This document shows, one piece after another, positions 49,062-58,692 of a stretch of DNA of 64,000 nucleotides. The notes under the pieces are model-generated. The model was given only the letters and a program-made list of their open reading frames with translations. It had not been told where the DNA came from and made no database searches. Each line of letters begins with the position of its first letter. Within the stretch, counting starts at the first letter, position 1. Where the stretch lies: NCBI RefSeq assembly GCF_027531025.1, contig NZ_JAPZQX010000002.1, forward strand, positions 310,001 to 374,000. The letters are read 5' to 3'. The stretch is from Novosphingobium sp. (lineage in GTDB: Bacteria > Pseudomonadota > Alphaproteobacteria > Sphingomonadales > Sphingomonadaceae). Made by a program: the position numbers and the translations under genes.

Positions 49062-50150
49062 CTGGCTGAAGTCGGTCAGTGCCGCATCGCGCAGGCCGCG
49101 CCAGACCCGGGCGGCCTGCACGGTTTCCGGCACGTCGTGGACCCGCAGCACCTGCACCCCGGCCTCCAGCGCCTTGGCGGCGATCATCAGCGAACCGCCG
49201 AGCCGCTGGTGCGCCGGGGCCTCGGCCGAGAGCGCCCCGATCATCCGCTTGCGACTGGCCCCCAGCAGCAGCGGCTGGCCCAGTGCATGGAACAGCGGCA
49301 GGGCATTCAATAGCGCCAGGTTGTCCGCCACCGACTTGCCAAAGCCGATGCCCGGATCGAGCAGGATCTTCTCGCGCGCGATGCCCGCCGCGACCGCCGC
49401 ATCGCGCCGCGCCGCCAGCCAGTCGAACACGTCGAGCACCACGTCGGCATAGCCATCGCCGCCGTGCAGATCCTCACCATCGCCGGGCGCGTGCATCAGC
49501 ACCACCGGCGCGCCGGAACGCGCGGCCAGGTCCAGACTGCGCGGATCGTGGCGCAGCGCGGAAACGTCGTTGATCACTTGGGCCCCGGCAGCCAATGCGG
49601 CTTCCATCACCCCGGCGCGGCGGCTGTCGATCGAGATCGCCGCACCCATCGCCGCCAGCCGTTCGACCATCGGTACCACGCGCTTCAGCTCATCGCCTTC
49701 CCACACGGCGGCCGCGCCGGGGCGGGTGCTTTCCCCGCCAATGTCGATGATTGCCGCGCCCGCTTCCAGCATCGCGGCGGCGTGGGCCCCGGCGATCTCG
49801 GGATCGTCCATGAACTGGCCGCCATCCGAAAAGCTGTCCGGCGTCATGTTGAGGATGCCCATGACCTGCGGCTGGTCGAGCCGCAGGGTGCGCGCGCCGC
49901 ATTGCAGCGGGGCGTGGACGCGCTGCAGGTTGGCGAACTGCTCCTGCACCGCTTGCGGCAGATCGCCCAGCGTGGCCCGCAGCTCGGCCGCCGAATAGCG
50001 TTCGCGCCCGGTCACCCGGCCACCAGCGCGTTCGATCACGGCAAAGCGGCTGGCATAGGTCAGCCCGCCCGCCAGCCGCACCGCTTCGCCATCCTCGCTC
50101 TGCGGCGAATCGGCGAGGGCAATCGGGCGGAGGTAGAAAGTGCTGGTCAT
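49050..50150 (-). CDS. folP: Dihydropteroate synthase
   Basis: 366 residues, longer than the usual ~280 because of a ~90-residue N-terminal extension common in this lineage. It joins pABA to pterin pyrophosphate in folate synthesis. Signature 1 [43 protein letters not shown] and [10 protein letters not shown] mark the TIM-barrel active site. The ATG at 50150 was chosen for context. A direct repeat lies about 50 bases upstream. Confidence 0.93.
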   Translation of the reverse strand: MTSTFYLRPIALADSPQSEDGEAVRLAGGLTYASRFAVIERAGGRVTGRERYSAAELRATLGDLPQAVQEQFANLQRVHAPLQCGARTLRLDQPQVMGILNMTPDSFSDGGQFMDDPEIAGAHAAAMLEAGAAIIDIGGESTRPGAAAVWEGDELKRVVPMVERLAAMGAAISIDSRRAGVMEAALAAGAQVINDVSALRHDPRSLDLAARSGAPVVLMHAPGDGEDLHGGDGYADVVLDVFDWLAARRDAAVAAGIAREKILLDPGIGFGKSVADNLALLNALPLFHALGQPLLLGASRKRMIGALSAEAPAHQRLGGSLMIAAKALEAGVQVLRVHDVPETVQAARVWRGLRDAALTDFSQLAG

Positions 50151-50196
50151 CGTTACCCTCTTTCCGGCCCCGCTTTCGGCTCCGCCCCCGCAGGCG

Positions 50197-50213
50197 TGGA
50201 CCACATGGACCAC
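50197..50213. repeat. Short tandem repeat upstream of folP
   Basis: TGGACCAC occurs twice with one base between (50197-50204, 50206-50213), 47 bases before the folP start. It may be a regulator-binding direct repeat or chance. Confidence 0.25.
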
Positions 50214-50336
50214 TGTTCAGGGGCAAAAAAACTGTGGCGGCGCAATGGCCCGAAAAAGTGGCGGCAGACAGGGCGGATTGCAGTCATGGCCGCCAGTATT
50301 AGCCCGCACAGCCGCAGTAGGACAGCACGCGCCGGA

Positions 50337-51494
<1,158 letters not shown>

Positions 51495-51671
51495 TTATCC
51501 ACAGGGTGAGTCATCCGGAGTCCCGCGTCAAGGGGCGACTCCGCAGGAATCCTTGTGATTCGGGGCGATTCAGGCCGAGTTAGAAGCGGAACAGAGCGAG
51601 TCCGACACAGCATCTAGAGTCCCGGGATTCGCTGCGGACTCAATATGTGGTGGGTGTGGCGCGGGGGACTC
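51495..51671. promoter_or_regulatory. Phased GANTC array and DnaA box upstream of ccrM
   Basis: Eleven GANTC sites start at 51508, 51518, 51537, 51547, 51557, 51567, 51598, 51617, 51626, 51637 and 51667. Gaps are 10, 19, 10, 10, 10, 31, 19, 9, 11 and 30, close to multiples of the helical repeat. A near-site GAGTT falls at the next phase position (51577). A consensus DnaA box TTATCCACA is at 51495-51503, 25 bp from the ccrM start. All sites lie in the rnhB-ccrM gap, so they form the ccrM promoter or leader. Confidence 0.75.
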
Positions 51672-51698
51672 GGATCGAAAAAATGTGCTGCGGCTGCG

Positions 51699-52322
51699 TC
51701 AGATCAGCACCAGCTGGGCCACCGGGGCAAAGCTGCGGCGGTGGAGCGGGGTCGGGCCGTGTGTCTGCAGCGCCGCCAGATGCTCGGCGGTGCCATAGCC
51801 CATGTTGCGCTCCCAGCCGTACTGCGGGTGAGCCAGGGCATATTCGCGCATCAGCCGGTCGCGGTGTTCCTTCGCGAGGATCGAGGCGGCGGAGATGCAG
51901 GGTTCGAGGCCATCGCCGCCGACGATCGCGCGGGCCGACCAATGCCAGTCTGGGTGGCGACCAGCGGGGGTCATGTTGCCGTCGATCAGCACTTCGTCCG
52001 GCTCGATCCCAAATTCGGCCCCAAGCGCGCCGACCGCGCGGGTCATGGCCAGCATGGTGGCGGCGAAGATGTTGATCCGGTCGATTTCGTCGGCTTCGAC
52101 CACGCCCAGCGCCCAGTGGCAGCTGGCCTTGATCAGCGGTTCCAGCGCGGCACGGCGTTTGGCCGACAGCTTCTTGGAATCGTCCAGCCCCGCCGGGGCA
52201 TCCGGCCTGAGCACGCAGGCGGCAGCCACCACCGGCCCGGCGAGCGGCCCGCGCCCCGCTTCGTCGACGCCGATCAACACCCGGTCTTTTAGGCCCTTGG
52301 CAAAGAACGCCGGTGAATCCAT
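51699..52322 (-). CDS. rnhB: Ribonuclease HII
   Basis: 207 residues. It cleaves RNA in RNA-DNA hybrids and starts removal of misincorporated ribonucleotides. The [11 protein letters not shown] motif supplies Asp20 and Glu21; the third and fourth carboxylates lie in [12 protein letters not shown] and in the HRD stretch after [26 protein letters not shown] near the end is the family C-terminal motif. It is located upstream of ccrM on the same strand and divergent from the sugar dehydrogenase gene. Confidence 0.95.
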   Translation of the reverse strand: MDSPAFFAKGLKDRVLIGVDEAGRGPLAGPVVAAACVLRPDAPAGLDDSKKLSAKRRAALEPLIKASCHWALGVVEADEIDRINIFAATMLAMTRAVGALGAEFGIEPDEVLIDGNMTPAGRHPDWHWSARAIVGGDGLEPCISAASILAKEHRDRLMREYALAHPQYGWERNMGYGTAEHLAALQTHGPTPLHRRSFAPVAQLVLI

Positions 52323-52332
52323 TTAGCCCGCC

Positions 52333-53460
52333 ATGACCAGAACCATCTTCGCCACCTTTTTCCCGCTCGCCCTGTTCGTCGCAAGCTGCGGCCCTTCGGT
52401 TGCTGGGGATACCCCGCCGTCCGCCGAAGTGAAGGACGCCTTCACCGTAACCCCGCTGGCCACGCTCAATGCGCCCTGGGCCATTGCCGTGCTGCCGGGC
52501 GGCGGCGTGCTCGTCACCGAAAAGGGTGGCACGATGAAACTCGTCGATGGCGGGGTGAAGGACGTGGCCGGAATGCCCACCGTCGATGCCGGCGGCCAGG
52601 GCGGCCTGGGTGACGTGGTGCTCGCCCCCGATTTCGCCAAGAGCGGCGCGATCTACCTCTCGTGGGTCGAAGCCGGTGAGAATGATACGCGCGGCGCGGT
52701 GATCGGGCGCGGCAAGTATGTTGGCGGCGCTGCTCCGCGCGTCGAAGGCCTCGAAGTGATCTGGCGGCAAAGCCCCAAGACCACCGGGCGCGGCCACTTT
52801 TCGCACCGCATCGCCTTCTCCCCCGATGGCAAGCTGATGTTCGTCGGCTCGGGCGAGCGGCAGAAGATGGACCCGGCGCAGGACCTGACCGGCAACCTCG
52901 GCAAGGTGCTGCGCCTGTTGCCCGACGGCAAGCCCGCGCCAGGCAACCCGTTTGCCGACAAGGGCGGCGTCAGCGCCGAAATCTGGTCCTATGGCCACCG
53001 CAACATCCTGGGCCTGGCTTTCGATCCCAAGGGCCGGCTGTGGGATATCGAGCATGGCCCCAAGGGTGGCGACGAGCTGAACCTGGTCCAGCCGGGCAAG
53101 AACTATGGCTGGCCGATCGTCTCCGAGGGCGATCACTATGACGGCAAGGACATTCCGCCGCACAGCACCCGGCCCGACATTGCCGCCCCGGCGATCACCT
53201 GGACGCCGATGATCGCGCCGGGCGACATGATCTTCTATTCGGGCAAGGCCTTCCGCGACTGGAAGGGCCAGGTGCTGGTGGCGGGCCTTGGCCCCAAGGC
53301 GCTGCTGCGGCTCAAGATCGATGGCGACAAGGCCACCGAAGTCGCCCGCTATCCGATGGACAAGCGGATCCGCGACGTGGCCGAGGCCGCCGATGGTTCG
53401 CTGCTGGTGATCGAGGATCGCGAGGGCGGCCGCCTGCTGAGGCTGACGCCGAACAAGTAA
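52333..53460 (+). CDS. PQQ-dependent soluble aldose sugar dehydrogenase family protein
   Basis: 375 residues. A signal sequence with lipobox-like FVASC (about residue 19) predicts a periplasmic lipoprotein. The rest is a six-bladed GSDH/sorbosone-dehydrogenase propeller: NAPWAIAVLPGGGVLVTEKGG, GGQGGLGDVVLAPDF, GHFSHRIAFSPDGKL, YGHRNILGLAFDPKGRLW and EHGPKGGDELNLVQPGKNYGWP. The latter two carry the Arg, Glu and Lys expected near PQQ and calcium. It would oxidise aldose sugars, if PQQ is available. Confidence 0.88.
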   Translation: MTRTIFATFFPLALFVASCGPSVAGDTPPSAEVKDAFTVTPLATLNAPWAIAVLPGGGVLVTEKGGTMKLVDGGVKDVAGMPTVDAGGQGGLGDVVLAPDFAKSGAIYLSWVEAGENDTRGAVIGRGKYVGGAAPRVEGLEVIWRQSPKTTGRGHFSHRIAFSPDGKLMFVGSGERQKMDPAQDLTGNLGKVLRLLPDGKPAPGNPFADKGGVSAEIWSYGHRNILGLAFDPKGRLWDIEHGPKGGDELNLVQPGKNYGWPIVSEGDHYDGKDIPPHSTRPDIAAPAITWTPMIAPGDMIFYSGKAFRDWKGQVLVAGLGPKALLRLKIDGDKATEVARYPMDKRIRDVAEAADGSLLVIEDREGGRLLRLTPNK

Positions 53461-53502
53461 ACCGTCGACAAGCGGAGCCATGCGGCTTAGGGGCGCGCGC
53501 CT

Positions 53503-54021
53503 ATGGCTGATGGTCCCACGCTTATCCCGCTCGACAATGTCGATCCCGCGCTGGTCGAAGCGCTGCTTGATCGCGCCTTCGAGCCGGAGCGACATACCCG
53601 CACCGCCTACAAGGTGCGCGAGGGGACTGACTGGCTGCCCGCGCTGTCCTTCGCCGCGATCGATGCGGGGGAGCATCTGGTCGGGACGATCCAGTGCTGG
53701 CCGGTGGCGCTGACCGATCCGGCCGGACGGCGGCACCCGATGATCATGGTCGGCCCCGTGGCGGTCGAGCCGGAGGCGCAGGGCCAGGGCTATGGCAAGG
53801 CGCTGATGACCGCCAGCATCGCCGCCCTTTCTCCCCAGGCGCCGCTGCCGCAGGTGATGATCGGCGATCCGGAATACTATGGCCGGTTCTGGGGCTTTAC
53901 CAATGCCCACACCGGCGGCTGGGACCTGCCCGGCCCGTTCGAGCGGCACCGGCTGCTGGTCCGCTGCGACAATCCGGCAATCCTGCCCGCTGAAGGCACG
54001 CTGGGGCCTTGGCGCGGCTAG
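53503..54021 (+). CDS. GNAT family N-acetyltransferase
   Basis: 172 residues. The acetyl-CoA loop is in VEPEAQGQGYGKALM (Q/RxxGxG/A), after a strand IMVGPVAV. The C-terminal part YYGRFWGFTNAHTGGWDLPGPFERHRLL resembles YhbS-like acetyltransferases acting on small molecules. It is the first of a run of plus-strand genes extending through DUF1285, Nudix, CCA transferase and retropepsin. Confidence 0.84.
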   Translation: MADGPTLIPLDNVDPALVEALLDRAFEPERHTRTAYKVREGTDWLPALSFAAIDAGEHLVGTIQCWPVALTDPAGRRHPMIMVGPVAVEPEAQGQGYGKALMTASIAALSPQAPLPQVMIGDPEYYGRFWGFTNAHTGGWDLPGPFERHRLLVRCDNPAILPAEGTLGPWRG

Positions 54022-54044
54022 GCCGATCTGGCATCGCTTAACCG

Positions 54045-54584
54045 ATGCCCTATACGCCGCCCCCCGACCTTGCCACGCTGAGCCTCGCCGAAATCGCCAG
54101 GCTCAATGCCGAGCGCCGGCTGCCGCCGGTCGAGCAATGGAACCCCGCCACGGCGGGTGACAGCCTGATGGTGATCAAAGCCGACGGCCGCTGGTTCCAC
54201 GATGGGGGAGAAATCAGGCGCCCGGCGATGGTCCGCGCCTTTGCCGGGCTGCTGCGGCGCGACGAGCAGGGCCAGCACTGGCTGGTCACGCCGTTCGAAA
54301 AGCAGTCGATCGTGGTGGACGACGCCGCCTTCATCGCCACCGATGTCGCCAGGCAGGACGGCGCGCTGGTGTTCCGCCTCAACACTGACGAGGTGGTGGT
54401 GGCCGGGCCGGAGCATCCGCTGGTGGCGCGCGGCGATGTGGAACTGCCCGCCGTCTACCTTGCGGTGCGCCACGGCTGCGAGGCGCGGATCAACCGTTCG
54501 ACCTGGTTGCAACTGGTTGAGCTCGCCGATGCCGACCTGACCGTGATCAGCCAGGGCGCGCGCTTCAGCCTGGTGCCGGCATGA
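54045..54584 (+). CDS. DUF1285 family protein
   Basis: 179 residues. SLMVIKADGRWFHDGGEIRRPAMVRAFAGLLRRDE followed by WLVTPFEKQSIVVDDAAFIA is the DUF1285 pattern, known from structural genomics as a small two-domain fold of unknown function that often sits next to Nudix and CCA-transferase genes. Its stop overlaps the Nudix start (ATGA). Confidence 0.85.
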   Translation: MPYTPPPDLATLSLAEIARLNAERRLPPVEQWNPATAGDSLMVIKADGRWFHDGGEIRRPAMVRAFAGLLRRDEQGQHWLVTPFEKQSIVVDDAAFIATDVARQDGALVFRLNTDEVVVAGPEHPLVARGDVELPAVYLAVRHGCEARINRSTWLQLVELADADLTVISQGARFSLVPA

Positions 54585-55165
54585 GCGAACTGGTGGCGCG
54601 GCTGCGCCGGCTCCATGCCGAAGGCCATGCGCGCGATGTCGAACTGCGCGACGAGGGTGGCTTTGCCGGCCGCGAGCTGAGGTCTGCCGCCGTGCTCGCG
54701 GCGATTACGGAACGCAACGACCGGCCCGGCTTCCTGCTGATCCACCGCCCGTCGAACATGCGCTCGCATCCGGGGCAGGTGGCCTTCCCCGGCGGCAAGA
54801 TCGACCCCGGCGAAAGCCCGGAAGAGGCGGCCCTGCGCGAAGCGAACGAGGAACTGGGGATCAACCCCGCCGACGTTACGGTGATCGGCACCAGCGATGT
54901 CTATTGCACCGGATCGGGCTATGCGATCGTGCCGGTCGTCGCCGTGGTTCCGCCCGACCTGCCGCTAAATCCCAGCCCGACCGAGGTTGCGGCCTGGTTC
55001 GAAGCCCCGGTCGATTTCGTGTTCGATCCGGCCAACCGCACTCATCATTCCGCGTTTTGGCAGGGCCACGAACGGCGCTACATCGAGATCATGTGGCAAC
55101 AACACCGTATCTGGGGCGTCACCGCCGGGATCATCGCCAACCTGTCAAAGCGGATCGCGTGGTGA
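54581..55165 (+). CDS. Nudix hydrolase, CoA pyrophosphatase type
   Basis: 194 residues. The Nudix box is complete: GGKIDPGESPEEAALREANEELGI. A preceding HRPSNMRSHPGQVAFP and later TGSGYAIVPVVAVVP match NudL-type CoA diphosphatases, which split CoA to phosphopantetheine and 3',5'-ADP. It overlaps its neighbours on both sides (ATGA at the start, GTGA at the end), so it is part of a coupled operon. Confidence 0.9.
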   Translation: MSELVARLRRLHAEGHARDVELRDEGGFAGRELRSAAVLAAITERNDRPGFLLIHRPSNMRSHPGQVAFPGGKIDPGESPEEAALREANEELGINPADVTVIGTSDVYCTGSGYAIVPVVAVVPPDLPLNPSPTEVAAWFEAPVDFVFDPANRTHHSAFWQGHERRYIEIMWQQHRIWGVTAGIIANLSKRIAW

Positions 55166-56331
55166 GCGTGTCGCTGCCCGCTGCCGACTGGACCCGGCGC
55201 GAGGATCTGGCGCGGCTGGTGGCCGTGCTGGGGCCGGACAAGGCGCGCTATGTCGGCGGCGCGGTGCGCGATACGCTGCTGGGTATCCCGGTCAAGGATG
55301 TGGACATTGCCACGCCGCTCTTGCCGCTGAAGGTGATCGGCAAGCTGAAGGATGCCGGGATCCAGGCCGTGCCGACGGGGATCGAGCATGGCACTGTCAC
55401 CGCCGTCCTGCCCGAAGGGCCGGTGGAGATCACCACGCTGCGGCACGATGTTTCCACCGACGGTCGCCGCGCGACTGTCGCCTTTGCCAACGACTGGCAG
55501 GACGATGCCGCCCGGCGCGATTTCACCATCAACGCGCTCTATGCCGATCCGGCAACGGGCGAGGTATTCGACTGGTTCGGGGGCCTCGCTGACCTCGCCG
55601 CGCGGCGGGTGCGGTTCATCGGCGATCCGCACCAGCGCATCCGCGAGGATCACTTGCGGATCCTGCGGTACTTTCGGTTCCAGGCGAGGTTTGGTAGCCA
55701 ACCTGCTGATGAGCAATCAGAAAGTGCCTGTGCCGAATTGGCTGCGACGCTCAAGGGCCTGTCGCGCGAGCGGGTCGGCATGGAGATGATGAACCTGCTC
55801 GGCCTGGTCGATCCAGCCCCCACAGTGGCGCGGATGGCCGAACTGAGCGTCTTGCCGGTCGTCCTGCCCGAGGCCGACGTGGCGGCGCTGGTGGCGCTGG
55901 TTGCCGCAGAGACGCGCCAGCAGGTGCCGCCCGATGCGCTGCGCCGCCTGGCCGCGCTGCTGCCCGCCGATGTGCCGCTGGCCGAGGCTGTGGCCAGCCG
56001 GTTTCGCCTGTCCGGCGTTCAGAAAAAGCGGCTGGCCCTGGCGGCGGGGCGCGACGGGGCGCCCGGCGATCCGCGCGCGCTGGCCTATCGGCTGGGGAAA
56101 GCGGCCGCGCTCGATCGCCTGTTGCTGGGCGGGGGCGAGGTGGCTCCGCTGGCTGACTGGGCCATTCCCGTATTCCCGCTCAAGGGCGGGGATATCGTGG
56201 CACGCGGGGTCAAGGCCGGGCCGGACGTGGCGCGCACCCTGCGCGCGGTCGAAAGTGCCTGGATCGCCGCCGGGTTTGACGATGCGGCCGTGCCCGGACT
56301 GCTCGATGCCGAACTGGCGGCGCGGGGATGA
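55162..56331 (+). CDS. cca: CCA tRNA nucleotidyltransferase
   Basis: 389 residues of the class II type. The head domain has YVGGAVRDTLLG and DVDIATPL (catalytic carboxylates), then GTVTAVLP, ITTLRHD, RRDFTINALYAD and RIREDHLRILRYFRF. The neck, body and tail are shorter than in E. coli, without an HD phosphohydrolase domain. It adds or repairs the CCA end of tRNA. The GTG start at 55162 overlaps the Nudix stop. The alphaproteobacterial form may act as poly(A)-related enzyme; CCA addition is favoured. Confidence 0.92.
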   Translation: MSVSLPAADWTRREDLARLVAVLGPDKARYVGGAVRDTLLGIPVKDVDIATPLLPLKVIGKLKDAGIQAVPTGIEHGTVTAVLPEGPVEITTLRHDVSTDGRRATVAFANDWQDDAARRDFTINALYADPATGEVFDWFGGLADLAARRVRFIGDPHQRIREDHLRILRYFRFQARFGSQPADEQSESACAELAATLKGLSRERVGMEMMNLLGLVDPAPTVARMAELSVLPVVLPEADVAALVALVAAETRQQVPPDALRRLAALLPADVPLAEAVASRFRLSGVQKKRLALAAGRDGAPGDPRALAYRLGKAAALDRLLLGGGEVAPLADWAIPVFPLKGGDIVARGVKAGPDVARTLRAVESAWIAAGFDDAAVPGLLDAELAARG

Positions 56332-56948
56332 GCGGGCTGGGCGCGCTCGCCGGATCGCAGCCGCTGCTGTTCGTGGCGGTGGGCGCGATCGTGCTGGCGG
56401 CGGGCGGCTGGATGCTGGAGCGCGAGCGGCCGGAACTGGCCCGCAACCTGCGGCGGCTGGGCTATCTCGGGCTGATCGCCGCGCTGTTGTTGCAGGTGGG
56501 GGTGCTGGCGCTGCAGGCCGAACGGTCCGACGCAGCGCTGGAACTCAACAGCCGCCCGGCGCTGAGCGTCAGCGGGCGCGAGACCATCGTGCCGCTGGCG
56601 AGCGACGGCCATTTCTGGATCGAGGCCGAGGTCAACGGCCAGCCGATTGCGTTCCTGGTCGATACCGGGGCGACCTTCACCGGCGTGGGGCGCGGCGATG
56701 CGGCGGCGCTTGGCATTCGCCCCGATCCGGGCCGGGCGCCGCTGGAACTGCAGACCGCCAACGGCATGATCACCGCCCGGCTGGGCCGGATCGACAGCCT
56801 GCGGTTCGGCAATATCGAGGTGCGCGGGCTGGAAGTGGCCGTGCCGCAGGAAACCGACGACGAGATCCGGGTAATCGGGATGAACCTGCTCAGCCGCCTG
56901 GGCAGCTGGCGGGTCGAGGGCGACCGGCTGATCCTGGTACCGCGTTGA
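56328..56948 (+). CDS. Membrane-anchored retropepsin-like aspartic protease
   Basis: 206 residues. Two N-terminal hydrophobic helices (about 11-26 and 43-60) are followed by a single-lobe aspartic protease domain with FLVDTGAT (the DTG active site), then ALELQTANGMI and VIGMNLLSRLGSW. This matches the clan AA retropepsin-like family (TIGR02281-type) that must dimerise to be active. The substrate is unknown. The start overlaps the cca stop (ATGA). It is convergent with the regulator gene. Confidence 0.85.
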   Translation: MSGLGALAGSQPLLFVAVGAIVLAAGGWMLERERPELARNLRRLGYLGLIAALLLQVGVLALQAERSDAALELNSRPALSVSGRETIVPLASDGHFWIEAEVNGQPIAFLVDTGATFTGVGRGDAAALGIRPDPGRAPLELQTANGMITARLGRIDSLRFGNIEVRGLEVAVPQETDDEIRVIGMNLLSRLGSWRVEGDRLILVPR

Positions 56949-56957
56949 GCCGCAGGG

Positions 56958-58379
56958 TCAGGCGACGTCGCCGATCCCCAGGTCGCTGAGCTTGCGGTAG
57001 AGGGTGGAGCGGCCGATGCCGAGGCGGCGGGCCACTTCGGTCATCCGCCCGCGATAGTGGCCGATGGCCAGGCGAATCACATCCGCCTCGATTTCTTCCA
57101 GCGGGCGCAGGTTGCCGTCGGGCGTGTAGAGGGTGACGCCGATGGCTTCGTGATGGTGTGGGGACGAATGCCCGGCATCGCTGCCCAGCATGTCGGATAG
57201 CTGAGGGAAATCCTCGGCCGTCAGCGCATCGCCATCGCAGAACACGGCTGCGCGGAACAGCACGGCCTGGAGCTGGCGGACATTGCCTGGCCAGTCATAG
57301 GCGCCCAGCAGGGCCAGCGCGCCATCGGTGATGCCCAGTTCGCGCAGGCCCGGCTGCTCGCCGATCCGGGCCAGGAAATGGCGGGACAGGGCCGGGATAT
57401 CGCCGGGCCGTTCGCGCAGGGCGGGCAGGTTGACCGCCACGGGGGAGAGCAACTGGTACAGTTCGGGCAGGAAGTGCCCGGCGGCAACCATATCCTTCAG
57501 CGGCAGGTTGCTGGCGGCGATGATGCGCAGGTCGATCCGGAAGCTGTGGCGCGCGCCGATCGGGCGGACATCGCCGCGCTGAAGCGATTCGAGCAGCCGC
57601 TCCTGCACGGACGGGGGCAGGCGGTCGACCTCGTCCAATGCCAGGGTGCCGCCATCGGCGTGTTGCAGGGCCCCGACGTGCCGGTCGAAGGCTCCCGGAA
57701 AGGCGCCTTTCTCATGCCCGAACAGCGCGGATTCGACCGAGTTGGCCGGGATCGCCCCGACATTGAGCAACCGGAACGGGGCCTTCGCGCGCGGACTGGC
57801 CGCCTGCATTGCGCGAATCAGCAGCTCCTTGCCGGTCCCGCTTTCGCCCTCGATCAACACGTTGCCGTGGCCGCGGGCGGCCTTGGCGGCAATCGCCAGG
57901 GCACTGCGGAAGGTTGGCGCGGCGCCGATCATCGCGTCGAAATCAGCCGGGGCCGACATCTTTTCGGTCAGCGGCATGAGCTCGTCGCGCGGTGCCTCGC
58001 GCGTGGTCGCCATGCGCAGTGCCTGCATCAGGCGTTCGGGCGAGACGGGCTTGACCAGGTAGTCGCTGGCCCCGGCGCGCATCGCCTCGACCGCCAGCAG
58101 CGGCGAGGTTGAAGCCGTCAGCATCAGGATCGGCAAGGCGGGGCGGCGGCTCTTCAGTTCGGCGATCAGGGTGCAGGCCTCGTCGCCCGGTACCCACTGG
58201 TCAAGGATGATCGCGCCCAGCTGCATGCCCTGGCGCGTGCCCAGCGTGGCGATCGCGGTTTCCGAATCGCGCACGACCAGCGTCCGCCAGCCTTCGCGCG
58301 CGGCAAGGGCGCTGATGAGCCGGCTCTGCGCCGGTTCATCATCGATCAGCATCAGCAGGCGCTGCTCGATTTCCGCCAT
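56958..58379 (-). CDS. NtrC-like response regulator with altered sigma-54 contact loop
   Basis: 473 residues. The receiver domain (phospho-accepting Asp60, Lys110) is followed by an AAA+ domain (about 148-380) with Walker A GESGTGKE (178-185) and Walker B GGTLALDEVD (243-252), and a C-terminal Fis-type HTH (LAIGHYRGRMTEVARRLGIGRSTLYRKL). The loop that contacts sigma-54, normally GAFTGA, is GAFPGA here (225-230). Either sigma-54 activation is changed or the protein acts without it, as TyrR-like members do. It has no paired kinase nearby. It is divergent from the oxidase/pnt operon, 183 bp away. Confidence 0.88.
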   Translation of the reverse strand: MAEIEQRLLMLIDDEPAQSRLISALAAREGWRTLVVRDSETAIATLGTRQGMQLGAIILDQWVPGDEACTLIAELKSRRPALPILMLTASTSPLLAVEAMRAGASDYLVKPVSPERLMQALRMATTREAPRDELMPLTEKMSAPADFDAMIGAAPTFRSALAIAAKAARGHGNVLIEGESGTGKELLIRAMQAASPRAKAPFRLLNVGAIPANSVESALFGHEKGAFPGAFDRHVGALQHADGGTLALDEVDRLPPSVQERLLESLQRGDVRPIGARHSFRIDLRIIAASNLPLKDMVAAGHFLPELYQLLSPVAVNLPALRERPGDIPALSRHFLARIGEQPGLRELGITDGALALLGAYDWPGNVRQLQAVLFRAAVFCDGDALTAEDFPQLSDMLGSDAGHSSPHHHEAIGVTLYTPDGNLRPLEEIEADVIRLAIGHYRGRMTEVARRLGIGRSTLYRKLSDLGIGDVA

Positions 58380-58562
58380 GATTGCCTGTTTGTCCCCACG
58401 CCTTCGTGAACCCTGACCCTAACGCGAGGGGGTAAAGACCCGATTAAGGCTGCGCATTGATCACAAATCCCTCACGAGGCCTTGAGTGCGGCGGTATGGG
58501 ACGATAGACGAGGCCCAGAACGCGCCGGAAACGGCGCTCCATGCCAGTACAGGGACAGGACT

Positions 58563-58685
58563 ATGGCTTCGGGTAACGACATGAAGGCGGCCAATTCGAC
58601 TTATGAAGGCTTCATTGGCCTGGTGAAGTGGGGTTCGGTGGTGACCGCGCTGGTCACCATTCTCGTCATCTCGCTGATTTCCTGA
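58563..58685 (+). CDS. aa3-type cytochrome c oxidase subunit IV
   Basis: 40 residues. MKAANSTYEGFIGLVKWG followed by one membrane helix (VVTALVTILVISLIS) matches the tiny bacterial aa3 oxidase subunit IV. The main oxidase subunits are not here; in sphingomonads this gene often precedes pntA. The ATG at 58563 is close to GGGACAGGA. It is the first gene of the transhydrogenase operon, ending 7 bases before pntA. Confidence 0.85.
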   Translation: MASGNDMKAANSTYEGFIGLVKWGSVVTALVTILVISLIS

Positions 58686-58692
58686 TCGCGCG

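Noticed and set aside
51495..51671. Replication origin at the DnaA box and GANTC cluster
   Set aside because: Only one DnaA box and no AT-rich unwinding element; the usual origin neighbours of alphaproteobacteria (hemE, parA/parB, dnaA) are absent. A ccrM control region is simpler.
51640..53949. A 769-codon minus-strand frame over rnhB and the sugar dehydrogenase gene
   Set aside because: Low-complexity composition and no start context; it covers two clear genes in other frames.
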